Assembly: GCF_017315705.1 (NCBI RefSeq)
Contig: NZ_JAFLRF010000001.1
Span: 1-64,000, forward strand
Reading direction: 5' to 3'
Length of the DNA stretch: 64,000 bases
Origin: Trinickia mobilis
GTDB lineage: Bacteria > Pseudomonadota > Gammaproteobacteria > Burkholderiales > Burkholderiaceae
The notes beneath the pieces were generated by a model. It had not been told where the DNA came from, searched no databases, and worked only from the letters and a program-made list of their open reading frames with translations. The position numbers and the translations under genes are program-made. This document shows, in pieces, positions 16,621 through 24,357 of this stretch (position 1 is its first letter; each line of letters starts with the position of its first letter).

Positions 16621-16654
16621 GAACCCGGCCGGGCCATGGGGCTCGGCCGGGTTC
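16621..16654 (+). terminator. GC-rich hairpin after luxI (module 2)
   Basis: Arms GAACCCGGCCGGGCC (16621-16635) and GGCTCGGCCGGGTTC (16640-16654) are complementary with one mismatch around a 4-nt loop. There is no downstream T-run, so it is a probable but not classical terminator. Confidence 0.55.
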
Positions 16655-16782
16655 GCCCGGTAACTCCCCTGGAGCCAGCGGGTGCCGATACGACGTGAAA
16701 CGCCTCCCCGCGCAAGCCTTGGAGACATCTCAAAAACGTGATATACCGTTTAGATCGTTACAACTTGCGAAGGAGCCAGACC

Positions 16783-17211
16783 ATGCCGACCAAAAAGGCA
16801 ACCACCGACACCGTCGAAAAGCGCGCATCGTCCTCTGCTGGCAAGCCGAAAGCTGCAAGCAAAACGACCGCGAAGCCGGCCGTAAAGGCCGCGGAAAAGC
16901 CGGAAAAGCCGGCCGCCGAAGCGCAATCGGCGAGTGTCCCGGCGGGCAACGGCGCACAAGCCGCCGGCGCAAAAAAGAAAAAACCCGAGAAGCGCGAAAA
17001 GGTGATTCGCGACAGCTTCACGATGCCCAAGCATGACTTCGAAAAGATCGCCGAACTCAAGGCCGTCTGCCTGAAGAGCGGCGTCGTCGTGAAAAAGAGC
17101 GAGCTGTTGCGCGCCGGGCTCGCGGCCCTCGCCGCATTGCCCGAGAAGAAATTGCTGGCGGTGGTCGCGTCGGTCGAAACCGTCAAGACCGGGCGCCCGG
17201 CGACCCACTGA
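16783..17211 (+). CDS. Lys/Ala/Pro-rich basic protein with ribbon-helix-helix-like tail
   Basis: 142 residues in two parts. Residues 1-75 are a histone-H1-like Lys-Ala-Pro tail ([29 protein letters not shown]). Residues 78-135 form a compact domain, [20 protein letters not shown] then [17 protein letters not shown], whose strand-helix-helix pattern resembles ribbon-helix-helix DNA-binding proteins. A nucleoid-associated or DNA-binding role is inferred. The start follows GAAGGAGCCAGACC. The last 29 bp overlap the glycosylase gene on the other strand. Confidence 0.8.
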   Translation: MPTKKATTDTVEKRASSSAGKPKAASKTTAKPAVKAAEKPEKPAAEAQSASVPAGNGAQAAGAKKKKPEKREKVIRDSFTMPKHDFEKIAELKAVCLKSGVVVKKSELLRAGLAALAALPEKKLLAVVASVETVKTGRPATH

Positions 17212-17830
17212 GCGCGGCCGGCTCGAGCAGCCGCTTCGGCCCGCTGACAAAGCGGCTGCCGGGCACATAAAAGCGCAGCGGCGCGTGCATTTCGCGCGTG
17301 AGGCCGATGCGCTGGGTCGAGGCGACGCGCACGGCGTCCGGATCGAGCCGCCCGATCCATAGCGCTCCCCCGCCGCATAGGTCGGCGCCATCCCATTCGG
17401 GGCCGATCGCGAGCGCGGCGCACAAACGCCCCGGCCCGCGGGCGAGGTCGACGCGCTTCGCCCCCGGACGCTGCGCCTGCATCAACTCGATCCCGTCGAG
17501 CGGCTCGACCGCGCGAAAGAGCACGGCCGCGCCGACGCCCTCCTCTTCGCTCGACATGTTGATCGTGTACGACGCGCCGTAGACGAGCCGCACGTACGCG
17601 TGGCCGCGCGCGCGGAAAAGCGCGCCGTTATAGGGCTTGAGGCCCCGGTACGCGTAACTCGTCGAATCGCCGACCGGATACGCTTCCGTCTCGACCAGCC
17701 GTCCGCTCACGCGCCCCTGCGGCGTATCGTGCACGAGGCATTTACCGACCATCCAGCGCGCGAGCTCGACCGTATCGACGGGCAGCTCGTCGCGCGACAG
17801 CGGCAGAATTGGAAACGTTTCCGCGCGCAT
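17183..17830 (-). CDS. mpg: 3-methyladenine DNA glycosylase (AAG/Mpg family)
   Basis: A 215-residue alkyladenine glycosylase. Conserved elements are [17 protein letters not shown], the catalytic glutamate in [39 protein letters not shown], and the C-terminal [13 protein letters not shown] with RIGLTRE. It removes alkylated purines from DNA in base-excision repair. It is slightly longer at the N-terminus than the bare domain. It stands alone, convergent with the basic protein. Confidence 0.93.
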   Translation of the reverse strand: MRAETFPILPLSRDELPVDTVELARWMVGKCLVHDTPQGRVSGRLVETEAYPVGDSTSYAYRGLKPYNGALFRARGHAYVRLVYGASYTINMSSEEEGVGAAVLFRAVEPLDGIELMQAQRPGAKRVDLARGPGRLCAALAIGPEWDGADLCGGGALWIGRLDPDAVRVASTQRIGLTREMHAPLRFYVPGSRFVSGPKRLLEPAALSGSPGARS

Positions 17831-17883
17831 GATCAGTCACATGCGGCGGCGCCTGCGCCAGGTGCCGCTTGCCACTGCAGCAG

Positions 17884-17917
17884 ACGCCCCCCCACGCTCG
17901 CTATCGTTCGCTGCCCC
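17884..17917 (+). repeat. Fragment of the intergenic repeat (head only)
   Basis: This stretch carries the repeat head GAC(G)CCCCCCCACGCTC, then ATCGTTCGCTGCCCC, with several substitutions. The CCCCCGAGGGGG hairpin and the GGGAGGCATC tail are missing. It lies in the 222-bp region between the divergent glycosylase and chaA genes. AT-rich DNA at 17940-17990 follows and may hold the chaA promoter. Confidence 0.5.
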
Positions 17918-18052
17918 AAAACTTTTCTCCGAAAGGAAGATCGTTTGGCATCTTACTTCATGTATAAATTGGCATTTTCCATACAATCGCGCGGCCCGCG
18001 GCAGCGCGCCGCATCTCGCTTGCCACATCGCTAGGACACAAGGAAATCATTG

Positions 18053-19141
18053 ATGGCCCGATCACCGAACAACCTGCCTCGCTGGACTCTCTGGGTGCCG
18101 ATTGCGGCCTGGATCATATTGGCCGCATCGCGCGCAGCCGGCGACGGGACATGGTTTGTTGCGCTGATCGCGCTGTCGCTTGCGGGTGCGGTGTTCTCCG
18201 CCGTGCACCACGCGGAGGTGGTCGCGCACCGGGTCGGCGAGCCGCTCGGCACGCTGGTGCTTGCGGTGGCGGTCACCGTTATCGAAGTCGCGCTGATCGT
18301 TTCGGTGATGCTTACTGGCGGCCCGGAAAAGTCGGGGCTTGCGCGCGATACCGTGTTCGCCGCCGTGATGATCGTCTGCAACGGCATCGTGGGGATTTGC
18401 CTCCTGGTGGGCGGGCTGCGTCACGGCGAACAGAACTTCCGGGTGCGCGGCGCGAATGCCGCGCTGTCGGTGCTCGCGTCGCTCTCGATCTTGACGCTCG
18501 TCATGCCGAACTACCTCAGCGCAGCGCCCGGGCCGGTTTTGTCGACTTCGCAGCTCGCGTTCGCCGGCGTGTCGTCGCTCGTCCTTTATTGCGTGTTCGT
18601 ATTCGTCCAGACGATTCGCCACCGCGATTATTTCCTGGCGGACGCCCTGGCCGAGGATGATTCCGTGCATGCCGATCCGCCCAGCATGCGCACCGCGGTC
18701 ATCAGTTCGGTGTTGCTGCTCATCGCCCTCGTGGCCGTCGTGCTGCTGGCCAAGCTGCTGTCGCCGGCCGTCGAACGCGCGGTGCGGGCGGCGGGAGCGC
18801 CGGAGGCCGTCGTCGGTATCGTGATCGCCGCGCTCGTGCTGCTGCCGGAAGGGCTCGCGGCAGTAAGCCAGGCCCGCGCAAACCGCCTGCAGACCAGCCT
18901 GAACCTGGCGCTCGGTTCCGCGCTCGCCAGTATCGGCTTGACGATTCCGACCGTTGCGGTGGTTTTCATCTCGACCGGGCAGCCGCTGACGCTCGGCATC
19001 GGCGGGATGGAGACGGTGCTGCTGGCGCTGACGCTGCTCGTCGGCACGCTCACGCTTGCCACGGGCCGCACGACCATTCTGCAAGGAGCCGTGCATCTCT
19101 CGCTGTTCGCCGCGTACTTGTTCTTGTCGATTACTCATTGA
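18053..19141 (+). CDS. chaA: Calcium/sodium:proton antiporter, ChaA-like
   Basis: A 362-residue integral membrane protein with about ten hydrophobic segments. It has two homologous halves with the cation-exchanger motifs GEPLGTLVLAVAVTVIEVAL (about 63-82) and AVVGIVIAALVLLPEGLAAV (about 255-275), each with an essential acidic residue. It exports Ca2+ (or Na+/K+) in exchange for protons across the inner membrane. The ATG at 18053 follows AAGGAAATCATTG. The gene stands alone, with no regulator signature nearby. Confidence 0.9.
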   Translation: MARSPNNLPRWTLWVPIAAWIILAASRAAGDGTWFVALIALSLAGAVFSAVHHAEVVAHRVGEPLGTLVLAVAVTVIEVALIVSVMLTGGPEKSGLARDTVFAAVMIVCNGIVGICLLVGGLRHGEQNFRVRGANAALSVLASLSILTLVMPNYLSAAPGPVLSTSQLAFAGVSSLVLYCVFVFVQTIRHRDYFLADALAEDDSVHADPPSMRTAVISSVLLLIALVAVVLLAKLLSPAVERAVRAAGAPEAVVGIVIAALVLLPEGLAAVSQARANRLQTSLNLALGSALASIGLTIPTVAVVFISTGQPLTLGIGGMETVLLALTLLVGTLTLATGRTTILQGAVHLSLFAAYLFLSITH

Positions 19142-19191
19142 GCAAGGCGTCGGCGTTGCCGCGCTCCGTCAGCTGACGGCTTTCGGCCCGC

Positions 19192-20067
19192 TCAATCGCC
19201 TCGGTGTTTCGCGATCCACTCGCTGAACAGCGTCACTTTCTGCTGATGCCCGACGCTGTCGGGAAACACGAAGTAGTAGCGCAAGCCTGTCTCGACGAGC
19301 ATGTCGAACGGCATGACGAGGCGCTTGGCCGCGACGTCTTCGCCCACCAGCGTCCAGTCGCTGATCGCGACGCCGAAGCCCTGCATCGCCGCGTTCGTCG
19401 CCATGTCGAGCGTTTCGAAGCTCGGGCCCAGCTTCACATCCACGTTGTGCGCGCCGGCATGATCGAGCCACAGCTTCCAGTCGCGATGATCGCGGGTCGG
19501 GTGCAGCAGCGTGTGTTGCGCGAGATCCGCCGCCTTCGCGAGCGGCTTGTCATTGAGCAATTCCGGCGCGCAGACCGGCGTGAGCCGCTCGTCGAACAGC
19601 GGGATCGCGTGCACGTCGATGCCCGGAGACGACCCGTAGATGATGGCCGCATCGAACGGCTCGACCTGGAAATCGACGTCGTGTTGCGAGCTCGTCGTGA
19701 TCTGCAACTGAAGATCGGGGTATTCGGCCTGGAACCGCATGATCTTCGGCAGCATCCAGCGCATCACGCAGGTCGGCACTTTCAGCGCGAGGTCGGTGCG
19801 CTGGCGCGTGAGGCGCAGCGAAATCTCTTCGATGCGCGCGAAGCTCTCCTTGACCGCAGGCAGCAGCAGCTCGCCCTCGGCTGTCAACGTGAGCCCTTTC
19901 GCGTGGCGCTTGAACAGCGGGAATTGATAGTAGTCCTCGAGCGCGAGGATCTGCCGGCTCACCGCCCCTTGCGTCAGGCACAGATGCTCGGCTGCGCGCG
20001 TAAAGCTGCGATGGCGGGCGACTGTTTCGAATATCTGGAGGGCGTTGAGCGGCGGCAGTCTGCGCAT
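19192..20067 (-). CDS. LysR-family regulator, GcvA-like
   Basis: The HTH reads PPLNALQIFETVARHRSFTR, then AAEHLCLTQGAVSRQI. The effector domain contains LPKIMRFQAEYPDLQLQI, DAAIIYGS and VGEDVAAKRLVMPF, all typical of the GcvA group. The frame extends to 20139 with ATGs at 20103 and 20139, but no clear Shine-Dalgarno precedes any of them; 20067 gives the usual GcvA N-terminus and 291 residues. It lies about 300 bp from the ornithine-cyclodeaminase-family gene on the same strand. Control of that amino-acid gene is plausible but unproven. Confidence 0.88.
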   Translation of the reverse strand: MRRLPPLNALQIFETVARHRSFTRAAEHLCLTQGAVSRQILALEDYYQFPLFKRHAKGLTLTAEGELLLPAVKESFARIEEISLRLTRQRTDLALKVPTCVMRWMLPKIMRFQAEYPDLQLQITTSSQHDVDFQVEPFDAAIIYGSSPGIDVHAIPLFDERLTPVCAPELLNDKPLAKAADLAQHTLLHPTRDHRDWKLWLDHAGAHNVDVKLGPSFETLDMATNAAMQGFGVAISDWTLVGEDVAAKRLVMPFDMLVETGLRYYFVFPDSVGHQQKVTLFSEWIAKHRGD

Positions 20068-20364
20068 GGCATCAAATCGGGTGTCGACATTGGTAAAACT
20101 CATGGCACTTGCGCGTCGACCCAATACGGGAAACGGCATGTGCCATGCAGAATACGATAGGCGAATTATCTGCGCGATGCGCGATTATTCGCGCCTATGC
20201 AAAACCCTCATGACGCGGTATGCACGCGTGCTCGAAAGAAAGCACCGAGTTCGCGAGCGGTAAGCGAGAGACCCTGCTCGCCAAGTTCGCCAGTGAGCGG
20301 CTAGCAGGACGCGCCGCCGCGGCTCTGCTTTGCGTCCTCACAAGGCACAGCGCGGCAACGCAAG

Positions 20365-21282
20365 TCACGCGACCAAACCTCGCGCGACCCGGCAAGCCGC
20401 CAGATCCCATGCAGCGCAGCCGACGCTCTTGAACACCGCGGGCGCGAGCGCGCGCGCCGCGCCTGCATCGCTCAACACCGACGCAAGCGTAGCCACGCGC
20501 GCCCAGTCCACGCCGGCCTGGATGAAGTCGCCGGCTTCGTGCTGAGCGCCCGCGAGATCGTCGACCAGGAGCGTGCTGCCGAGCACGGTCCTCGCGCCGA
20601 TCTCGACCGCATCGGGCGTGAACGCGCCGACACCGACCACCAGCCGCTCGCGCCGCGGCGCCTCGTCGTAGACGGCGGCCTTGCTGGTCGTCAGCGTCAC
20701 CACGACGTCGACCGACTCCGGTATCTCGACGCCATCGATCGGCTCCAGGTTCGGCGCCGCCGCACCGTATGCGGCGCAGAACGCCTGCGCGCGGGCGTAC
20801 GCGCTGCCGCGCACGCGCACCTTGGCTTGCGGGAACACTTCGCTGAAAGCCTGCGCGTGATGGACCGATTGTGTCCCGGCGCCGATCAGCAGCACGTCGC
20901 GCGGTGCGGCAGGCATCAACGTCTGTATCGCGAGCATCGTGACCGCCGCCGTGCGGCGGCCGGTCACCGTAGGGCCGTCGAGTGCGAAAAGCGCTTCGCC
21001 CGTATCGGGATCGCAGGCCGTCACTTGGCCGTGAATGGTCGGCATCGCCCGTTCGCGGTTGCGCGGGCACACGGCGACGAGCTTGTGGATCGCCAGATCG
21101 CCGGCGGTCGCCGGCATCGACAGCATCACGCCGCCGTCGTTGAGCGGCACGACAAGACGCGCCGGGCTCGCAATCGCACCTTGCGCGTACTCGACGCACG
21201 CGGATCGCAAGGCATCGACGAGCTTCGGGAAAGGGGTCAAGCGGGCGGTGGCGTCCGCATCGAAAATTTGCATCGTTGTCAT
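20365..21282 (-). CDS. Ornithine cyclodeaminase/mu-crystallin family protein, probably pyrroline-2-carboxylate reductase
   Basis: 305 residues. It has RLVVPLNDGGVMLSMPA, the lysine in LAIHKLVAVCPRN, LDGPTVTGRRTAAVT and the NAD(P) motif LLIGAGTQSVHHAQAF. It ends with a DDLAGAQHEAGDF region seen in the LhpI-type reductases. These reduce delta-1-pyrroline-2-carboxylate to proline in trans-3-hydroxyproline use. Next to a decayed proline-racemase relative (the family of trans-3-hydroxyproline dehydratase), this role fits. Ornithine cyclodeaminase or ketimine reductase are alternatives. Confidence 0.82.
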   Translation of the reverse strand: MTTMQIFDADATARLTPFPKLVDALRSACVEYAQGAIASPARLVVPLNDGGVMLSMPATAGDLAIHKLVAVCPRNRERAMPTIHGQVTACDPDTGEALFALDGPTVTGRRTAAVTMLAIQTLMPAAPRDVLLIGAGTQSVHHAQAFSEVFPQAKVRVRGSAYARAQAFCAAYGAAAPNLEPIDGVEIPESVDVVVTLTTSKAAVYDEAPRRERLVVGVGAFTPDAVEIGARTVLGSTLLVDDLAGAQHEAGDFIQAGVDWARVATLASVLSDAGAARALAPAVFKSVGCAAWDLAACRVARGLVA

Positions 21283-21339
21283 CGTATTGGGCTCCAGGGC
21301 AGTCCGCCGGCCGACGGCCGCGTTTGGCGGATCAGCCGG

Positions 21340-21954
21340 TCATACGACGCAACCGTACGCGAACGGATCGCTCTCGTCGATGATCCAGTTCGAAAAGCCG
21401 CAGATGCGCGCGCGGCCCGCGGTCTGAGGCAAGGTCGCCCAGGCCGGCGCGGCGGCGCGCCGATGCTGCGCATGCTGCGTCGAGCACGCCGTTGCATGAG
21501 CGTATGCGCGCCGCGCTTGTGTGCCCGCGACGCGCACCGTGCCCGCATGATCGCCATCCCACCCGACGAACGCTTCGACGACGCGGCCAGGCAAATCGAT
21601 GCCCACGCGTGTTTCCGGCGCGCTGCGTTCGACCCAGCCGAGTGCCACGGCAACGGTTGCGAGCGCGATCACGCCGTCGTCGTTGCGCTCGAAATAGCCG
21701 TCGGCATCGACGAAGATCATCCCCAGGTTCGCGCTTTCGCTCACGGGCTCGGTCAGGAAGCCGCCAGCGAGACCGGCGTAACCGCGTGGCAAGAGAAAGA
21801 GAGCGCGCCGCCAATGGTCCGCGTTGCGCTCGAGCCATGCGCGCCGCTCGACGAGCGATTCGCCGGCGAACTTCGGCAGCCCGCGGGTCACGAGCCGGAA
21901 CGGCCGGCCGTTCGAGTGCACGTCGACGCTGTCGATGGTCCGGTTCATCTTCAT
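21340..21954 (-). pseudogene. Degenerate, internally shortened proline racemase-family gene
   Basis: 204 codons against about 315-345 for the family. The first 120 residues follow the family (RLVTRGLPKFAGESLVERRAW, FLLPRGYAGLAGGFLTEPV), but the catalytic Cys-Gly-His motif position reads RNDDGVIALAT, without cysteine. Around residue 150 the similarity stops. After a short unrelated stretch the frame resumes the normal C-terminus, ARICGFSNWIIDESDPFAYG. About 130 central residues, including the second catalytic motif, are missing. It is probably a dead relic of a hydroxyproline dehydratase or epimerase; an intact relative is at 50007. The frame remains open, so a residual product is possible. 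Confidence 0.6.
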
Positions 21955-22169
21955 GAGGCACCGCCTGACACAATCGACGATTTGTCTCCCTGCCTCTCCA
22001 TCATGTCCTCCTGTTTCTTGTGTCATGGATGGTGGCTCGAAACTTAGACGACATTGCGCCGCGCGGCAACGTTTTCAAAAATCGCGGGGCGAGGCGGATC
22101 GCGGCTTGACCTCATATGACGCGACGCCGATGCTAGTATCGATTGCCGTTACCGATCGGAGAACCCGCG

Positions 22170-22418
22170 ATGTCCAACTCACCGCTAGACGAGAAAGACA
22201 TTCGCCGCGTCCTGCGGCGCATCGAGTACGAGGTACAGACCGTGCGCGAAGAGGGGTTTACCACGCCGAGCTGCTGGTATGCGCTCGACCGGCTCGAACT
22301 CATCAAGCGCATATGCGAACGCGCGCTGGCCGGCGACAAACTCGCAAGCGTCTTTAACTTCGCGAACGAAAGCGAGGCCGAAGCGCACTACTTCGACGAG
22401 CCGGACGCGGCAAGCTGA
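22170..22418 (+). CDS. Small conserved-looking hypothetical protein
   Basis: 82 residues, start MSNSPLDEKDIRRVLRRIEY after CGGAGAACCCGCG. It is mostly helical and charged (EVQTVREEGFTTPSCWYALD, ELIKRICERALAGDK) with an acidic end. There is no signal peptide or membrane segment and I do not recognise the family. It lies 4 bp from the end of the convergent C39-like gene. Confidence 0.7.
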   Translation: MSNSPLDEKDIRRVLRRIEYEVQTVREEGFTTPSCWYALDRLELIKRICERALAGDKLASVFNFANESEAEAHYFDEPDAAS

Positions 22419-22422
22419 CGCG

Positions 22423-23055
22423 CTAACTGCGCGCGCGAGAGATCGTCATGCCACGCCCGGCGAAGAAGCACTCGAATGCGTCGAAACGCAGATAAGCATC
22501 GGCCTGATGCGGCGCGATACCCGAGGGATTGTGAAACCAGGCTCCGTTGCGATCGGCGCCGTGCAGCAGGATCAGATGGCCGCCGCGCGTTTCGTTCGGC
22601 TCATCCGGATAGCGAATCCGCGGACTCACCGACGCGATCGCGAACGTGTCCGCATCGATGCGCGCCGCCAGCGCTTCGATTCCGATTTCCGGCAACACGT
22701 CCACCTTCAAGCCGAACGCATCGCCCACCCAATCGGCAAACGGCCGGTAAATCAACCCGTCGACACCGCCGTCGGCGCGCATCTTGTACGCGCCGCGCTC
22801 CAGCGCCTGGTCGAGCAGCGCCGCGCGTGAGGCTCGCCTGATCCGCCAGAAATCCAGCACCGACTCGAGGCAGGTCAACCCGCACACGCGCTGCGCCCAG
22901 AACCGGTAGCGCTCCGGATCGGCGAAGCCGCTTTGACGCCAATGCGGATCGTCGCAAGGGTCGGCGGATTCCTCGACGATCGGCCGCACCCAATCCGGGC
23001 TGCCCCATTGCGAGTAATAAGGGACATTAATATGACGAATTGAATCATCTGTCAT
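22423..23055 (-). CDS. C39-like cysteine peptidase-fold protein
   Basis: 210 residues. It opens VPYYSQWGSPDW, as in C39_2 domains. The probable catalytic cysteine is in RVCGLTCLESVLDFW (about residue 60), the histidine in RGGHLILLHGAD (about 163) and the Asn/Asp in WFHNPSG (about 175), in the papain-like order. No transporter domain or signal peptide is fused, so it is not a bacteriocin exporter. Substrate unknown. It is divergent from the BetR/receiver gene across about 430 bp. Confidence 0.78.
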   Translation of the reverse strand: MTDDSIRHINVPYYSQWGSPDWVRPIVEESADPCDDPHWRQSGFADPERYRFWAQRVCGLTCLESVLDFWRIRRASRAALLDQALERGAYKMRADGGVDGLIYRPFADWVGDAFGLKVDVLPEIGIEALAARIDADTFAIASVSPRIRYPDEPNETRGGHLILLHGADRNGAWFHNPSGIAPHQADAYLRFDAFECFFAGRGMTISRARS

Positions 23056-23487
23056 GGATTGTTGTTTCCTCGGATAAATTTGCCGCCGTCCTGCGCGGCC
23101 CTATTTGCCTTCAAAAATTGCCGCATGCCTGCGCCGCCAGGATTGACGGCGGCCGAAGATAATGTAAGGCATTTTCTATTGAAATTCGGGGTTTACGTGC
23201 ATATTGTGCGAAGCGTAACGCGTTGCAACATATTTGACGCAGGACGAGTGTGTTTTCTCGCTAAGATATACTTCGATTCCCAGCGTGACGCGTCGCGTCG
23301 AAACCGGTTTCATCAGACTAAATCGACGCTGCCTCGTAGTGGTGATGTTTTCTATTAGTCCGTTCGCCTCACTCCCCAGCGTGACCGGTCGGCTTGCGAA
23401 GCAAGCGGCTTATCGATGCGCGATTTGCGTCGATATGCAGCTTGGTGTCCTCTTACTACAATTGAAATCGAGACGCTTTCAAGCAGC
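23056..23487. other. AT-richer divergent intergenic region
   Basis: 432 bp between the C39-like gene and the BetR/receiver gene, visibly lower in GC than the neighbours (for example around 23160-23290). It probably contains both promoters. Short open frames here lack Shine-Dalgarno sites and family resemblance. No clear dyad or RNA was identified. Confidence 0.5.
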
Positions 23488-24342
23488 ATGACCAACGAAG
23501 CAACTTCAACCGACTCCCTCGCAGTCGCCGAGCGCGTGCGCGAGTTGATGAGTCGCCACGGCATTGGCAAGCGGCAGCAAACGACCGAACTGTGCCGTAT
23601 CCTCGACCTCAGTTTTTCGCAAGGTCACCGGAAACTGCGCGGCAACAGCCCGTGGACGCTTTCGCAGATCAAGAAGGTGGCCGAGGCGTTCGGCGAACCG
23701 GCGGCGCAATTGTTCGGCGCGCAGACACTCGATCCCGGCATGGTCGGCGCCAACGCACAGGAAGCGCTCTTTTGCATCGGCGCCGTCGAGATGGCCTGCA
23801 CCGCCTGGATCGGCGCCCAGATCGAGGCCGGCACGCGCCCCGAATTCATCGCGTATTCGAAGCAAGGCCAATGGCGCGTCGTGCGTCATGACGGCGCGCT
23901 CTATCAGAACGCGTTCGAAGTTCACAAGATCGAGATCTACCCGCGGCGCGGCGAAACCGACAAGCCATCGGTCGCGGTAGTCGACGACGACCAAACCTCC
24001 GCCGACAACCTGCGCGACTACCTGGAGCAAAGCGGCTTTTCGGCCACCGCGCTATACGGGCTGCAAGCGTTCAACATCGCGCTGCAATCGCAGGTGTTCG
24101 ATGCTGTCGTGATCGATTGGCTGTTCGGCGGCCAGACGGCGGCCGCCGCGATCCAGACCGTGCGGTCATCCGAAAACCCCGACGCGCCGATTTTCGTGTT
24201 GACCGGCGAATTGCTGACCGGCAAGGCCAGCGAATCGGAGATCAGCGACGTGATTCGCCGCTTCGACGTGGCGTGCTACGAGAAGCCCGCGCGCCTGGCG
24301 ATTCTTGTCGCCGATCTGACCAAGCGGCTAAATCGGGCGTAA
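23488..24342 (+). CDS. BetR-type helix-turn-helix protein fused to a response-regulator receiver
   Basis: 284 residues. The N-terminal half (about 8-75, RVRELMSRHGIGKRQQTTEL then FSQGHRKLRGNSPWTLSQIK) resembles the BetR HTH domain. The C-terminal half is a receiver domain with the acidic VVDDDQTSADNLRDYL, the phospho-acceptor aspartate in AVVIDWLFG, threonine in FVLTGELL and lysine in ACYEKPA. DNA binding at the N-terminus with the receiver at the C-terminus is the reverse of the usual order. It converges on the hybrid kinase gene 15 bp away, its likely partner. Confidence 0.85.
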   Translation: MTNEATSTDSLAVAERVRELMSRHGIGKRQQTTELCRILDLSFSQGHRKLRGNSPWTLSQIKKVAEAFGEPAAQLFGAQTLDPGMVGANAQEALFCIGAVEMACTAWIGAQIEAGTRPEFIAYSKQGQWRVVRHDGALYQNAFEVHKIEIYPRRGETDKPSVAVVDDDQTSADNLRDYLEQSGFSATALYGLQAFNIALQSQVFDAVVIDWLFGGQTAAAAIQTVRSSENPDAPIFVLTGELLTGKASESEISDVIRRFDVACYEKPARLAILVADLTKRLNRA

Positions 24343-24357
24343 GCCGCCCTTCGGCCT

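Noticed and set aside
22423-23055. Bacteriocin processing/export locus
   Set aside because: The C39-like protein has no transporter domain and no precursor peptide or immunity gene is nearby.
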